A stretch of 11,153 nucleotides of DNA from an uncultured Verrucomicrobiales bacterium (GTDB taxonomy: Bacteria > Verrucomicrobiota > Verrucomicrobiae > Limisphaerales > CANJSG01): positions 1-11,153 of the forward strand of contig CAMLMI010000136.1 in assembly GCA_946480965.1 (NCBI GenBank), given 5' to 3'. Numbering within the stretch: position 1 is the stretch's first letter; every line of letters starts with the position of its first letter. The notes under the pieces are model-generated. The model was not told the origin of the DNA and searched no databases. It saw nothing but the letters and a program-made list of their open reading frames with translations. The position numbers were made by a program, and so were the translations under genes. This document shows, piece after piece, positions 1-7,510 of this stretch.

Positions 1-1905
1 ACTGGCGGCGCTCACTACGCGACGGACAAGCTGCGTGGCTGTCTGCTGCGTCTCACGCCCGACGGCAAACCGGAACTCCTCGCCAGCGGGTTGCGCTACA
101 TCATGTCGCTCCAGTTCAACCGGCACGGCGATCTCTTCGGCACCGATCAGGAAGGCGCGACCTGGTTGCCGAACGGCAATCCCTTCGACGAGCTGCTCCA
201 CATCCAGACCGGCCGCCACTACGGCTTCCCGCCGCGACATCCCGCGCTGCTGCCGAACGTGGTGGACGAACCCAGCGTCTGGGACTATGCGCCGCAGCAC
301 CAGAGCACCTGCGGTTTCCGTTTCAACACGCCGACCACCGGACGGGGCCGCTTCGGTCCGGAGTTCTGGACGGACAACGCCCTCGTGGTTGGTGCCTCGC
401 GCGGCAAGCTCTGGCGCACCGCGTTGGCGAAAACGGCGGCTGGCTATGTGGCGCGCACGGAGCTGATCGCGACGCTCGGCATGTTGGCCATCGACTGCGC
501 CATCGCGCCGGATGGGTCGCTCGTGGTCGCGTGTCACGATGGTCCGCCCGATTGGGGCAAAGGTCCGGCGGCGAACGGCAAGCTCTTCAAGATCCGCTTC
601 ACCGATCCGGACGCGCCGCAGCCGGTGCTGACCTGGGCGGCGAGCGAGACGAAGACGGTGGTGCAGTTTGACCGGCCCTTGGACGCTAGCCGCTGGAGCG
701 ATCTGGCGAAGAAGGTCGGCATCGAGTTCGGCGCGGAGGTGGCGGCGGCGGATCGGTTTGAACCGTTCCGGCCCGGCTACGCGGTGGTGAAGGCGCAGGA
801 GAACACGCCGCGCTATCGACTGGCGGTGACGGGTGCGCGGCTCGGAGCCAATGGCAGCAGCATGGAGATCGACACGTCCGCTCGCCGCGAAGCCACCGGT
901 TACGCCGTGACGCTGAAGGCGGACGGCGGCGACATCGATCTGGCCCACGATCTTGGCGGCGTGGCCGCGACGTGGCGTGGGTCGGACGGTGCGACGTGGA
1001 ATGGTTGGTGGCCGGCAGTGGACTTGGCGGCGGTCCGGGAATTCACCCGCAGCAGCCCGGCCCACGCGGACTTGGCCCAAGTGCTGCAAACGCCCGGCAC
1101 CTTGACCCTGCGCGGCCAGCTCGATCTTTGGAACATGCTGCGGCCCGCCGTGCAACCCGGTTCCACACTCGACTATGTGCCCGAACCCGAGCGCGTGACC
1201 GTGAGCTTCCGCGCCGACGCCGCGCTCGAGCTGAAAGCTGACGGTGCGGTCGTGGAGCAGCCCAGCAGCTACGAGACGCGCCTGACGCAAACGCCGCAGC
1301 TCGGACGTTGGTTGCCCGTCACGTTGACGGTGCGGACGCCGCTGCGTTCGTTGGACGTGAGCTGGTTCACCGCTCTCGACGCCCGACCGCGCGCGCTCGG
1401 CGTGAAGCGTTTTCAGATGCCCTTCGCGCAGCCCCCGAGCGGAGCGGCTGCGAAGAAGACGGTGGTTCCCGAGATCGCCGGCGGCGATTGGGCCAAGGGC
1501 CGCGAACTCTTTCTCGGCAAAGCCACTTGCGCCCAGTGCCATCTCATGCGCGGCGAAGGCCACGCCGTCGGGCCTGACCTGAGCAACAGCCCGCACCGCG
1601 ACTACGCCAGCGTGCTGCGCGACATCCGGGAACCGAGCGCCACGCTCAATCCCGACGCCGTGGCCTACACCGTGACGCTGAAGGACGGGACGGAGATCGC
1701 CGGCGTGCGTAGCGGGGAGACGGATACGGCGCTGGAGCTAAAACAGGCGGGCGGTCTGGTGGCACGCGTGGCCAAGAAGGACATCGCCACCCGCGAGGCG
1801 AATCCGGAATCGCTCATGCCGCCGGGTTTGATCGACGGGCTGAGCCCCCAGGAGATCAAGGATCTGATGGCGTATCTCCTGACGGAACCGGCGGAAAAGA
1901 ACTAG
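1..1905 (+). CDS. PVC-type heme-binding (CxxCH) protein, 5' partial
   Basis: The frame is open from base 1 to the TAG at 1903-1905, so the start lies upstream and 634 residues are visible. An internal ATG at 91 is not a convincing start, because the residues before it continue the same propeller-like sequence. The first ~150 residues resemble the end of a PQQ-dependent sugar-dehydrogenase-like beta-propeller (the stretch with GDLFGTDQEG and HYGFPPRHP). The middle is a beta-rich region. The C-terminal ~140 residues are a cytochrome c domain: CAQCH at 1528-1542 covalently binds heme, and the Met of the LMPPGL motif near the end is the probable distal ligand. The motif DLMAYLL just before the stop is typical of this family. 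Such proteins are usually large and exported, and are thought to oxidise sugars or polysaccharide-derived substrates, passing electrons to the heme. The substrate is unknown. The family call is confident; the function is inferred. Confidence 0.9.
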   Translation, partial: TGGAHYATDKLRGCLLRLTPDGKPELLASGLRYIMSLQFNRHGDLFGTDQEGATWLPNGNPFDELLHIQTGRHYGFPPRHPALLPNVVDEPSVWDYAPQHQSTCGFRFNTPTTGRGRFGPEFWTDNALVVGASRGKLWRTALAKTAAGYVARTELIATLGMLAIDCAIAPDGSLVVACHDGPPDWGKGPAANGKLFKIRFTDPDAPQPVLTWAASETKTVVQFDRPLDASRWSDLAKKVGIEFGAEVAAADRFEPFRPGYAVVKAQENTPRYRLAVTGARLGANGSSMEIDTSARREATGYAVTLKADGGDIDLAHDLGGVAATWRGSDGATWNGWWPAVDLAAVREFTRSSPAHADLAQVLQTPGTLTLRGQLDLWNMLRPAVQPGSTLDYVPEPERVTVSFRADAALELKADGAVVEQPSSYETRLTQTPQLGRWLPVTLTVRTPLRSLDVSWFTALDARPRALGVKRFQMPFAQPPSGAAAKKTVVPEIAGGDWAKGRELFLGKATCAQCHLMRGEGHAVGPDLSNSPHRDYASVLRDIREPSATLNPDAVAYTVTLKDGTEIAGVRSGETDTALELKQAGGLVARVAKKDIATREANPESLMPPGLIDGLSPQEIKDLMAYLLTEPAEKN

Positions 1906-1942
1906 GCCCAGGTCTCCGGCTCAGGCGTCGCCGCTTCCGGGT

Positions 1943-3481
1943 TCAGAATCCCTTCAGCATCATCGTCGCCAGGTCGCGGCGGATGCGCTGGCGGTTTTCC
2001 GCGTCGTGGAACTCCACCGGGTTGAAGTCGTCCGTCAGCACGATGCCGTGGCTCGGGTCCGCCTCGAAGATTCCGGCGAGCATCCCGCTCATCTTGGCGC
2101 GCACTTCGGGATGGACGGCCGTCAGGTCGAGCTGGCGCTTGGGGCTCAAGGGCGACTGCGAGGCCACGAAGAACATGTTTCCCCGGCCCTCCTCGTGCAG
2201 GCGCACTTCGGTGAAGACCGCTCGCAGGGTCTTCTGCATCGAGGCGGCGAAGAAGTCCTTTCCGGGCGTGCGGTTGCCGAAGCAGTTGATCACGAGCACG
2301 CCCTCCGGGTTCAGCACGGCCCGCATGGACTCGAAGGCCTCGCGCGTCATCAGGTGGGACGGGGAGGAATCGCCGAGGAAGGCGTCGAGGATGACGGCGT
2401 CGTAGCGGTTGGTGTTGCGGATGAGGAACTGGCGGCCGTCGCCGATCACGAGGCGGAACTTGGAGGGGTCGAGGTCGAAGAACTTCTCGGCCAACGGCAC
2501 CACGTCGGGGTTGATCTCCACCGCGTCCACCCGCACGCCTTCGGCCGCGAACTGCGCGGGCACGATGCCCACGCCGAGCCCGATGCAGAGCGCGGAGTCG
2601 ATCCGCTCCGTGTAGGCCACCGCCAGGCCGTGCAGCGCATAGGTGAAAAGCGAGAGGCTCTGCCGCGTGGCGGGCAGGTAGGTGTTCTGCACCAGGTAGT
2701 CGTTCAGATAGAAGCGGCGACCGTCCGGCCCCTCGACCACCTGGAGCTGGCCGAAGTCCGAGTTCCCCCGGAACAGCTCCTTGTGGCTGACGAACTCCGG
2801 CTGCGACGAGCGGTGGATGCCGTAGCCGCCGAGCAGCACGGTCGCGGCGGCGGCGGCGGCCGCGCCCTTCAACGCCCGGCCCCAGACCGCGAAGAACAGC
2901 ACCGACATCGCCGCCAGCACCCCGGCCGTGCCGAGCATCGTCACCGAGTTCGGCCCCAGCGGGATCAGCACGTAGCCCACCGACGCCGTGCCCACGAGGC
3001 TGCCCACGGTGCTGACGGCGGAGAGGCGGCCCACGTTGCCGCCGACGGACTTCAGGTGGCTGGTGATGAACCGCACGAGGAACGGTCCCGTCATGGCCAG
3101 CAGCATCAGCGGGATGAAGAAGAGGAACGCGGACGCCAGCAACGAGCCCACGGCCAGCGAGAAGTCCAGGCAGACCGATGCCACGGCCCGCAGCCCCAGC
3201 ACGCCGAGGCAGAGATACGCCGCCGCCCCGAGCATCGCGGCGTAGAGCCGGCCGAGGTTGCCGGAGGCGTCGGCCCAGCGCCCGCCGAGGTAGTAGCCCA
3301 GCGCCAGCGACGCCATGACCACACCGATCTGCGCGGTCCAGACGAAGTGCGAGGTGCCGAAAAACGGCGCGAGCATCTTCGCCCCGAGGATCTCGATGAC
3401 CATGATGGCCGCGCCGTTGAACGCGGCGGTGAAGAAGACGAAGCGTCGGAGACCGGGGGAAAGGGTTTCAGCGGCTTGCAC
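1943..3481 (-). CDS. Fused polytopic membrane / spermidine synthase-like protein
   Basis: This 512-residue protein has two parts. Residues ~12-220 contain about seven hydrophobic helices, beginning with the segment that includes NGAAIMVIEILGAKM, as in 'fused MFS/spermidine synthase' proteins. Residues ~235-512 form a SpeE-like Rossmann methyltransferase fold: the nucleotide-binding motif GLGVGI (301-306), the acidic VEINPD (321-326) after strand 2, IGDGRQF (346-352), and YDAVILDAF (360-368) followed by SHLMTREAFE. The Asp of ILDAF sits where spermidine synthases carry their catalytic acid, but polyamine synthesis is not proven for these fusions. The start chosen is GTG at 3481-3479. The next in-frame ATG (3403) would cut into the first helix. 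The open frame continues upstream antisense to the ATPase gene, but that part has no family-like sequence. No Shine-Dalgarno is visible. The gene is divergent from the AAA+ gene (99-bp gap) and convergent with the cytochrome gene. Confidence 0.85.
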   Translation of the reverse strand: MQAAETLSPGLRRFVFFTAAFNGAAIMVIEILGAKMLAPFFGTSHFVWTAQIGVVMASLALGYYLGGRWADASGNLGRLYAAMLGAAAYLCLGVLGLRAVASVCLDFSLAVGSLLASAFLFFIPLMLLAMTGPFLVRFITSHLKSVGGNVGRLSAVSTVGSLVGTASVGYVLIPLGPNSVTMLGTAGVLAAMSVLFFAVWGRALKGAAAAAAATVLLGGYGIHRSSQPEFVSHKELFRGNSDFGQLQVVEGPDGRRFYLNDYLVQNTYLPATRQSLSLFTYALHGLAVAYTERIDSALCIGLGVGIVPAQFAAEGVRVDAVEINPDVVPLAEKFFDLDPSKFRLVIGDGRQFLIRNTNRYDAVILDAFLGDSSPSHLMTREAFESMRAVLNPEGVLVINCFGNRTPGKDFFAASMQKTLRAVFTEVRLHEEGRGNMFFVASQSPLSPKRQLDLTAVHPEVRAKMSGMLAGIFEADPSHGIVLTDDFNPVEFHDAENRQRIRRDLATMMLKGF

Positions 3482-3580
3482 GGGCGCGGACGATAAGAAG
3501 CGGATCGTTCGACGGAAAGCCCGCGCTGCGGCGAAGTTTCTCCTTCGCTTCCCTGCCGGGCCCTTTCTACCTTCCCGCCC

Positions 3581-4963
3581 ATGCCAGGTGAGCCCGAGCA
3601 CATCCAGTCGCTGCGCGAAGCCGTGCGGCTGTCCCCCGACAACGCCCCGTTGCGCCAGGCGCTGGCCGACGCCCTTCTCGCCTCCGGCCTGACCGCCGAG
3701 GCCGTCGCCGAATACCGCGCCGCCCTCGCCCGCAGCCCGGAATCCGCCGCGCTCAAGCTCGGTCTCGCCCGCGCCTTCCACGCCGATGGCAAGAGCAGCC
3801 AGGCGCTCGTGGTGCTGGAGGATCTGGTGAAGTCGCCGGAAGCCCCGGCCAAGGCCTTCGTCCTTTACGCCCGCATCCTCGCGGGCATCGGGGAAGTGGA
3901 GCAGGCCGTGGAGCAATACAAACGCGGCGTGGCCAAGGACCGTTCCGCCGCCGACCTGGAGTTTGCCCATCGTCTCGGCATCCGCGCCCTGCCCGAGGAG
4001 GAGCCTTCCGCCCCAACCTTTTCCTCCGGCGGCGGCGATGAAGAAGTTTCCGACGGTCGCGTGCGCCAATCCTGGGAAGGTTCCGACGACGCGCCCCCGG
4101 CCGAGATCGAGCGGCCCAAGATCACCTTCGCCGACGTCGGCGGGATGGACGCGCTCAAGGAGGAGATCCGGCTCAAGATCATCTACCCGCTGACCCATGC
4201 CGAGATGTTCAAGGCCTACGGCAAGACCATCGGCGGCGGCATCCTCATGTATGGCCCGCCCGGTTGCGGCAAGACGCACCTCGCCCGCGCCACCGCCGGC
4301 GAGGTGAAGGCCGGCTTCATTTCCGTCGGCATCCACGAGGTGCTCGACATGTGGATCGGCAACAGCGAACGCAACCTCCACTCCCTCTTCGAGCAGGCCC
4401 GGCGGAACGCCCCTTGCGTGCTCTTCTTCGACGAGGTGGACGCCCTCGGCGCCAGCCGCACCGACATGAAGACCAGCGCCGGCCGGCATCTCATCAACCA
4501 GTTCCTCTCCGAGCTGGACGGCGTGAAGGCCAGCAACGACGGCGTGCTCATCCTCGGTGCGACCAACGCCCCGTGGCACCTCGACAGCGCCTTTCGCCGC
4601 CCCGGCCGCTTCGACCGCATCCTCTTCGTCCCCCCGCCCGACGCGCCCGCCCGCGCCGGGGTCCTCCGCCTGCAACTGCGCGGCAAACCGCAGGAGGACG
4701 TGGACTACGACGCCGTGGCCAAAAAGTGCGACGGTTTCTCTGGCGCGGACCTCAAAGCCGTGGTGGACATCACCATCGAGGCCAAGCTGCGCGACGCCAT
4801 GAAGACCGGCACGCCCACGCCCATCCTCACCAAGGACCTGATCGCCGCCATCGGAGCGCAGAAGCCGACCACCCGCGAATGGTTCGCCACCGCCAAGAAC
4901 TACGCGCTCTACTCGAACCAGGGCGGCACCTACGACGACATCCTGAAGTATCTGAAGATCTGA
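3581..4963 (+). CDS. TPR-AAA+ ATPase (CDC48/Vps4-like AAA domain)
   Basis: This 460-residue protein has an N-terminal helical TPR region (residues ~5-135, about three to four repeats), an acidic Ser/Gly/Pro-rich linker (~138-178), and one classical AAA domain. The AAA domain shows Walker A GPPGCGKT (225-232), an aromatic pore-loop motif MWIGNSE (257-263), Walker B VLFFDE (280-285), sensor-1 ATN (327-329), arginine-finger motif RRPGRFDR (339-346) and the GFSGADL helix (385-391). The motifs needed for ATP binding and hydrolysis all appear intact. By family knowledge such proteins form hexamers that thread or remodel proteins, with the TPR region recruiting the client or a membrane partner. No protease, metal-site or second AAA domain is present. 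The ATG at 3581 has no obvious Shine-Dalgarno, but the TPR pattern starts right after it. The gene is followed after 110 bp by a TPR-membrane gene in the same direction, a likely partner. The client is unknown. Confidence 0.88.
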   Translation: MPGEPEHIQSLREAVRLSPDNAPLRQALADALLASGLTAEAVAEYRAALARSPESAALKLGLARAFHADGKSSQALVVLEDLVKSPEAPAKAFVLYARILAGIGEVEQAVEQYKRGVAKDRSAADLEFAHRLGIRALPEEEPSAPTFSSGGGDEEVSDGRVRQSWEGSDDAPPAEIERPKITFADVGGMDALKEEIRLKIIYPLTHAEMFKAYGKTIGGGILMYGPPGCGKTHLARATAGEVKAGFISVGIHEVLDMWIGNSERNLHSLFEQARRNAPCVLFFDEVDALGASRTDMKTSAGRHLINQFLSELDGVKASNDGVLILGATNAPWHLDSAFRRPGRFDRILFVPPPDAPARAGVLRLQLRGKPQEDVDYDAVAKKCDGFSGADLKAVVDITIEAKLRDAMKTGTPTPILTKDLIAAIGAQKPTTREWFATAKNYALYSNQGGTYDDILKYLKI

Positions 4964-4988
4964 GCGACGCGGCTTTGACATGGATTCC

Positions 4989-5044
4989 ACGGATTTTCGC
5001 GGAACAGAACCCTTGTTGAATCCCTGCCCTTCCGTGAAATCCGT
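4989..5044. repeat. Imperfect inverted repeat in the AAA-TPR intergenic gap
   Basis: The left arm at 4989-5004 (ACGGATTTTCGCGGAA) pairs with the right arm at 5030-5044 (TTCCGTGAAATCCGT), apart from one extra base and a mismatch. The arms are separated by 25 bases. The whole 110-bp gap between the ATPase and the TPR-membrane gene is built around this. The wording (ACGGATT / ATCCGTG) is similar to dispersed short repeats that I associate with verrucomicrobial genomes. With no T-run after the right arm it is not a textbook terminator. It may attenuate or process a shared transcript. Confidence 0.6.
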
Positions 5045-5073
5045 GTCGTCGGTTCCAGCTTGAAGTCATCCCC

Positions 5074-6363
5074 ATGAACCCATCCCCCCAGCTCCAGCGC
5101 GCGCTCGTGCTCCACGAACAGGGCCGGCACGACCTCGCCGAGAAGGAGCTTCGCCAGCATCTCGTCGCCGAGCCCAACGACGGCTTCGCCCAGGCGCTGC
5201 TCGCCATCGCCCTGATCGAGCAGGAGCGCCGCGACGAGGCGGAGCAGACCGCCATCGAGGCCATCGGCCACGCGCCCGACATGGCCTTCGCCCACTATGC
5301 GCTGGCCCGCGTGCTGTCGGACCGCAACCGCACCGACGAAGCCATCGATTCCATCCGCGAAGCCATCCGGCTGGAGCCGACCGACGCCGACTACCACGGG
5401 ATGCTCGCCGGGCTGGAGTTCCAGCGGGGAAGTTGGAGCGCCTCGTTGCACGCCGCGGAAACCGGCCTCCAGTTCGATCCCGAGCACGTCCACTGCAACA
5501 ATGTCCGCGCCATGGCGCTGGTGAAGCTGGGCCGCAAGGCCGAGGCCGGCGCGACCATTGAGCGCACCTTGGCCCGCGATCCCGACAACACCCATTCCCA
5601 CGCCAACCAGGGCTGGACTCTGCTGGAGCAGGGGCGGCGCAAGGAGGCGATGCACCATTTCCGCGAGAGCCTGCGCCTCGATCCCACCAACGACTGGGCC
5701 CGCGCCGGTCTCGTGGAGGCGATCAAGGCCGGCAACCCGATCTACGCGGTGATGCTGAAATACTTCCTCTGGATGGCGAAGCTCTCCCCCAACGTGCGTT
5801 GGGGCATCCTGCTGGGCGGCTATTTCGGATCGCGGATGCTCGCGGGGCTGTCCCGGTCGAACCCGGAATGGTCGCCGTGGATCACGCCGATCCGCATCGT
5901 TTACATCTCGTTCGCGCTGCTCACGTGGTTGGCCGCGCCGCTCTTCAACCTGATGCTCTTCCTCCATCCGGTCGGCAAACACGCGCTCGATTCCGACCAG
6001 CGCTCGCAGGCCACTTGGGTCGGGTTGTGCCTGGCGCTCGCGCTCGGGTCGCTCGGCATCTGGTTCGTTTCCGGACGCAACGCGGACTACATCGTTCCCG
6101 CTTTGGTCTTCGGCCTGTTGGCCCTGCCCACCGCCGCGATCCACAGTTGTTCCGAAGGCTGGCCGAGAAAGACGATGGCCGCAGTGACCCTCGGACTGGC
6201 CGCCGCAGGACTCACCGCCGTCGCGATCATCTCCTTCCTGCATCCGCTGAAAGGCTCCGGCCTCGGAAACCTGGGCGAAGCCGCGTTCGGTCTCTTCCTC
6301 CTCGGAACCTTCATCTCCCAATGGGGCGCGAACTGGTTGATGACCCAGCGCCCAAAGCGGTGA
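5074..6363 (+). CDS. TPR protein with polytopic C-terminal membrane domain
   Basis: This 429-residue protein has two halves. Residues ~1-215 are about six consecutive 34-residue TPR units, recognisable by recurring Gly/Ala-Leu pairs, by the xEA-hydrophobic second helices (such as DEAIDSIREAIRL), and by DP or EP turns (EPTD, DPEH, DPDN, DPTN). Residues ~222-425 contain about five to six hydrophobic helices, near 243-258, 273-297, 313-333, 338-358, 367-388 and 401-424, so the protein is probably anchored in the inner membrane with the TPR part in the cytoplasm. No catalytic motif is visible. The start is the ATG at 5074, and no strong Shine-Dalgarno precedes it. It lies downstream of the TPR-AAA+ gene in the same direction, which suggests a membrane scaffold or adaptor for that ATPase. 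This functional link is inference. The gene ends just before a strong hairpin. Confidence 0.85.
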   Translation: MNPSPQLQRALVLHEQGRHDLAEKELRQHLVAEPNDGFAQALLAIALIEQERRDEAEQTAIEAIGHAPDMAFAHYALARVLSDRNRTDEAIDSIREAIRLEPTDADYHGMLAGLEFQRGSWSASLHAAETGLQFDPEHVHCNNVRAMALVKLGRKAEAGATIERTLARDPDNTHSHANQGWTLLEQGRRKEAMHHFRESLRLDPTNDWARAGLVEAIKAGNPIYAVMLKYFLWMAKLSPNVRWGILLGGYFGSRMLAGLSRSNPEWSPWITPIRIVYISFALLTWLAAPLFNLMLFLHPVGKHALDSDQRSQATWVGLCLALALGSLGIWFVSGRNADYIVPALVFGLLALPTAAIHSCSEGWPRKTMAAVTLGLAAAGLTAVAIISFLHPLKGSGLGNLGEAAFGLFLLGTFISQWGANWLMTQRPKR

Positions 6364-6366
6364 AAC

Positions 6367-6394
6367 GGAGCGCGAACGTGACCGTTCGCGCTCC
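6367..6394. terminator. Perfect 12-bp-stem hairpin between convergent genes
   Basis: The arm GGAGCGCGAACG (6367-6378) is exactly complementary to CGTTCGCGCTCC (6383-6394), with a 4-base TGAC loop. It starts 3 bases after the stop of the TPR-membrane gene and ends 22 bases before the eutC stop. That position is ideal for a bidirectional transcript end. No U-tract follows on either side, so it is not a canonical intrinsic terminator. It could equally be a dispersed palindromic repeat that also protects transcript 3' ends. Confidence 0.65.
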
Positions 6395-6416
6395 TATCCA
6401 TAGTCCTAACTCGGAG

Positions 6417-7199
6417 CTATCCAGAAAGGCTCTTCGTCTCAAACGCTGAGCCCAATGCCGTCATGTCCTTCAATCCCACCCCGCTGATTCCCAGCCGCCT
6501 GGATTCCGCAAGCAGGCGCGCGAGCGTTTCCGCCGCGACGGCTGGAGCCAGGCCGTTGCCCCGGATGTTCGAGAGGCAGTTCCGCTCGCCGTCGGTCCGG
6601 CCCACGCGCGGATCGTGGACGAAGTAGGCGCCGAGACTATCGGCGGAACCGAGGCCCGGACGCTCGCCGAGCAGGATCAAAGCGAGCTTGGCCTTGAGGC
6701 GTTCGCCCGCGTCGTCCATCAAGGCCACCCGAGCAAACGGAACGACCAAAACCGGCGCCAGTTTCCATCCGTCCAACCGCGGCACCAACGCCTCCAGCAG
6801 CGGAACGATCTGCGTCTCGGCCGCCACCGCCGACAATCCATCCGAGCACACGATCGCCAGATCGAACGGGCCCTGGGCGGCTCCCAAAGTGTCCAGCATC
6901 GTGCGCGAGTCTTCATCCAACAACCGTCCCAGATCCGGCCGACGCAGATAAGTCGCCCGATCCGTCACGCCGGAACGCAGGGCCCGACACGCCAGTCCCA
7001 GTGCTTCGATCCGCTTCACCAACTTCGCGGCGTCGAACGGCCGTTGCACCGCGTCGCGCGCCGAGGCGTGGGCCATCCGGAAATCGAGCGCCGCAATCGT
7101 CGGCACACTGCCGCCGCTGGCTCCGAGGGCGATGCGCGCCGGGGTCCATTGCCGCAGGCGGTTCCAAGGCGAGTCCGGCGGTGAAGAGGGTGGGCTCAT
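6417..7199 (-). CDS. eutC: Ethanolamine ammonia-lyase, small (light) subunit
   Basis: This 260-residue protein is a full-length EutC. The N-terminal segment PWNRLRQWTPARIALGASGG followed by VPTIAALDFRMAHASARDAV is the family signature. Further conserved blocks are ATYLRRPDLGR, VCSDGLSAVA, VVPFARVALMDDAGE, LLGERPGLGSADSLGAYF, and DGERNCLSNIRGNGL. EutC associates with EutB to form the adenosylcobalamin-dependent lyase that turns ethanolamine into acetaldehyde and ammonia, and it contributes part of the cobalamin-binding site. The start is the ATG at 7199, with no Shine-Dalgarno. The bases just upstream belong to a hairpin repeat (7215-7235). It lies 363 bp downstream of eutB, whereas the two genes are usually adjacent or nearly so. 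It converges on the TPR-membrane gene. Confidence 0.95.
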   Translation of the reverse strand: MSPPSSPPDSPWNRLRQWTPARIALGASGGSVPTIAALDFRMAHASARDAVQRPFDAAKLVKRIEALGLACRALRSGVTDRATYLRRPDLGRLLDEDSRTMLDTLGAAQGPFDLAIVCSDGLSAVAAETQIVPLLEALVPRLDGWKLAPVLVVPFARVALMDDAGERLKAKLALILLGERPGLGSADSLGAYFVHDPRVGRTDGERNCLSNIRGNGLAPAVAAETLARLLAESRRLGISGVGLKDMTALGSAFETKSLSG

Positions 7200-7214
7200 G
7201 GGCAGTTCAAAGCA

Positions 7215-7235
7215 GGACAGGCATCCAGCCTGTCC
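7215..7235. repeat. Hairpin repeat, 8-bp stem
   Basis: GGACAGGC (7215-7222) and GCCTGTCC (7228-7235) are exact reverse complements around a 5-base loop. It lies 15 bases upstream of the eutC start codon. In a eutBC transcript it would place a stable stem close to the eutC ribosome-binding region. Confidence 0.75.
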
Positions 7236-7251
7236 CCGAAGTCTGGGTGGA

Positions 7252-7264
7252 ACCGCTCAGCGGT
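7252..7264. repeat. Small palindrome, 6-bp stem
   Basis: ACCGCT (7252-7257) and AGCGGT (7259-7264) are exact reverse complements around one base. It lies between two longer hairpins in the eutB-eutC gap. On its own it could be chance in GC-rich DNA; the cluster makes it worth recording. Confidence 0.45.
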
Positions 7265-7330
7265 GGACGAGTGGAGCGACGAGAGACTCTTCGGATTGAC
7301 CGCGTCCCGCTGAGCAGCCCGGAAGCCCGA

Positions 7331-7359
7331 TCTGCTTTGGACCCGAGTTCCGAAGCAGG
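7331..7359 (+). repeat. 11-bp wobble-containing hairpin
   Basis: The arm TCTGCTTTGGA (7331-7341) pairs with TCCGAAGCAGG (7349-7359) around a 7-base loop, with two G-U wobbles if read as plus-strand RNA. On the minus strand, the direction of the eut genes, those two positions become A-C mismatches, so the stem is weaker there. It lies just left of the 140-bp palindromic unit. Confidence 0.5.
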
Positions 7360-7370
7360 CCCGGCCCCGG

Positions 7371-7510
7371 ACGTAGCGCAGGTTTCCAAACCTGCCGTAT
7401 CGCCGCACTTCCAAGTCGGCAGGGCGTCGGGCTGGAAGCGCGCCCTGAGACTTCCACGCGACGCACGTTTGGAAACGTGCGATACAGCAGGCTTGAAGCC
7501 TGCGCTACGT
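7371..7510. repeat. 140-bp nested palindromic repeat unit (REP/BIME-like)
   Basis: The unit begins ACGTAGCGCAGG (7371-7382) and ends with its exact reverse complement CCTGCGCTACGT (7499-7510). The homology of the ends reaches inward about 32 bases, with GTATCGC on the left (7397-7403) mirrored by GCGATAC on the right (7479-7485). Each end holds its own palindrome: GCAGGTTT/AAACCTGC at 7378-7395 and GCAGGCTT/AAGCCTGC at 7487-7503. Inside lie GCACGTTT/AAACGTGC (7463-7480) and CAGGGCG/CGCCCTG (7420-7447). Several cores share a TTTCCAAA, TTTGGAAA or CTTGAAG centre. This is a composite of related short palindromes in alternating orientation, like BIMEs. I associate similar wording with dispersed verrucomicrobial repeats, but copy number cannot be judged from one window. 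Confidence 0.75.

Noticed and set aside
2006..3496. 496-codon plus-strand open frame antisense to the spermidine-synthase-like gene
   Set aside because: The peptide is full of His, Arg, Glu and Gly runs with no fold-like pattern, a typical GC-rich shadow. The minus strand carries clear membrane and Rossmann motifs.
3482..3580. Divergent promoter pair with defined -35/-10 boxes
   Set aside because: The 99-bp divergent gap must hold promoters, but I could not identify convincing -35/-10 hexamers for either direction.
3482..4990. Open minus-strand frame that would extend the spermidine-synthase-like protein to 1015 residues, antisense to the AAA+ gene
   Set aside because: The extension is Gly/Val/His-rich low-complexity sequence mirroring the GC-biased codons of the ATPase gene. 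The family-like part begins only after the GTG at 3481.
4930..6321. 463-codon minus-strand frame antisense to the TPR-membrane gene
   Set aside because: Its composition (Arg, Gly, Glu, Gln) and lack of motifs mark it as a shadow of the TPR codons. The plus-strand protein has regular TPR units and membrane helices.
7371..7510. CRISPR array
   Set aside because: The repeats are palindromes in alternating orientation with unequal spacing, not identical direct repeats with uniform spacers, and no cas gene is nearby.
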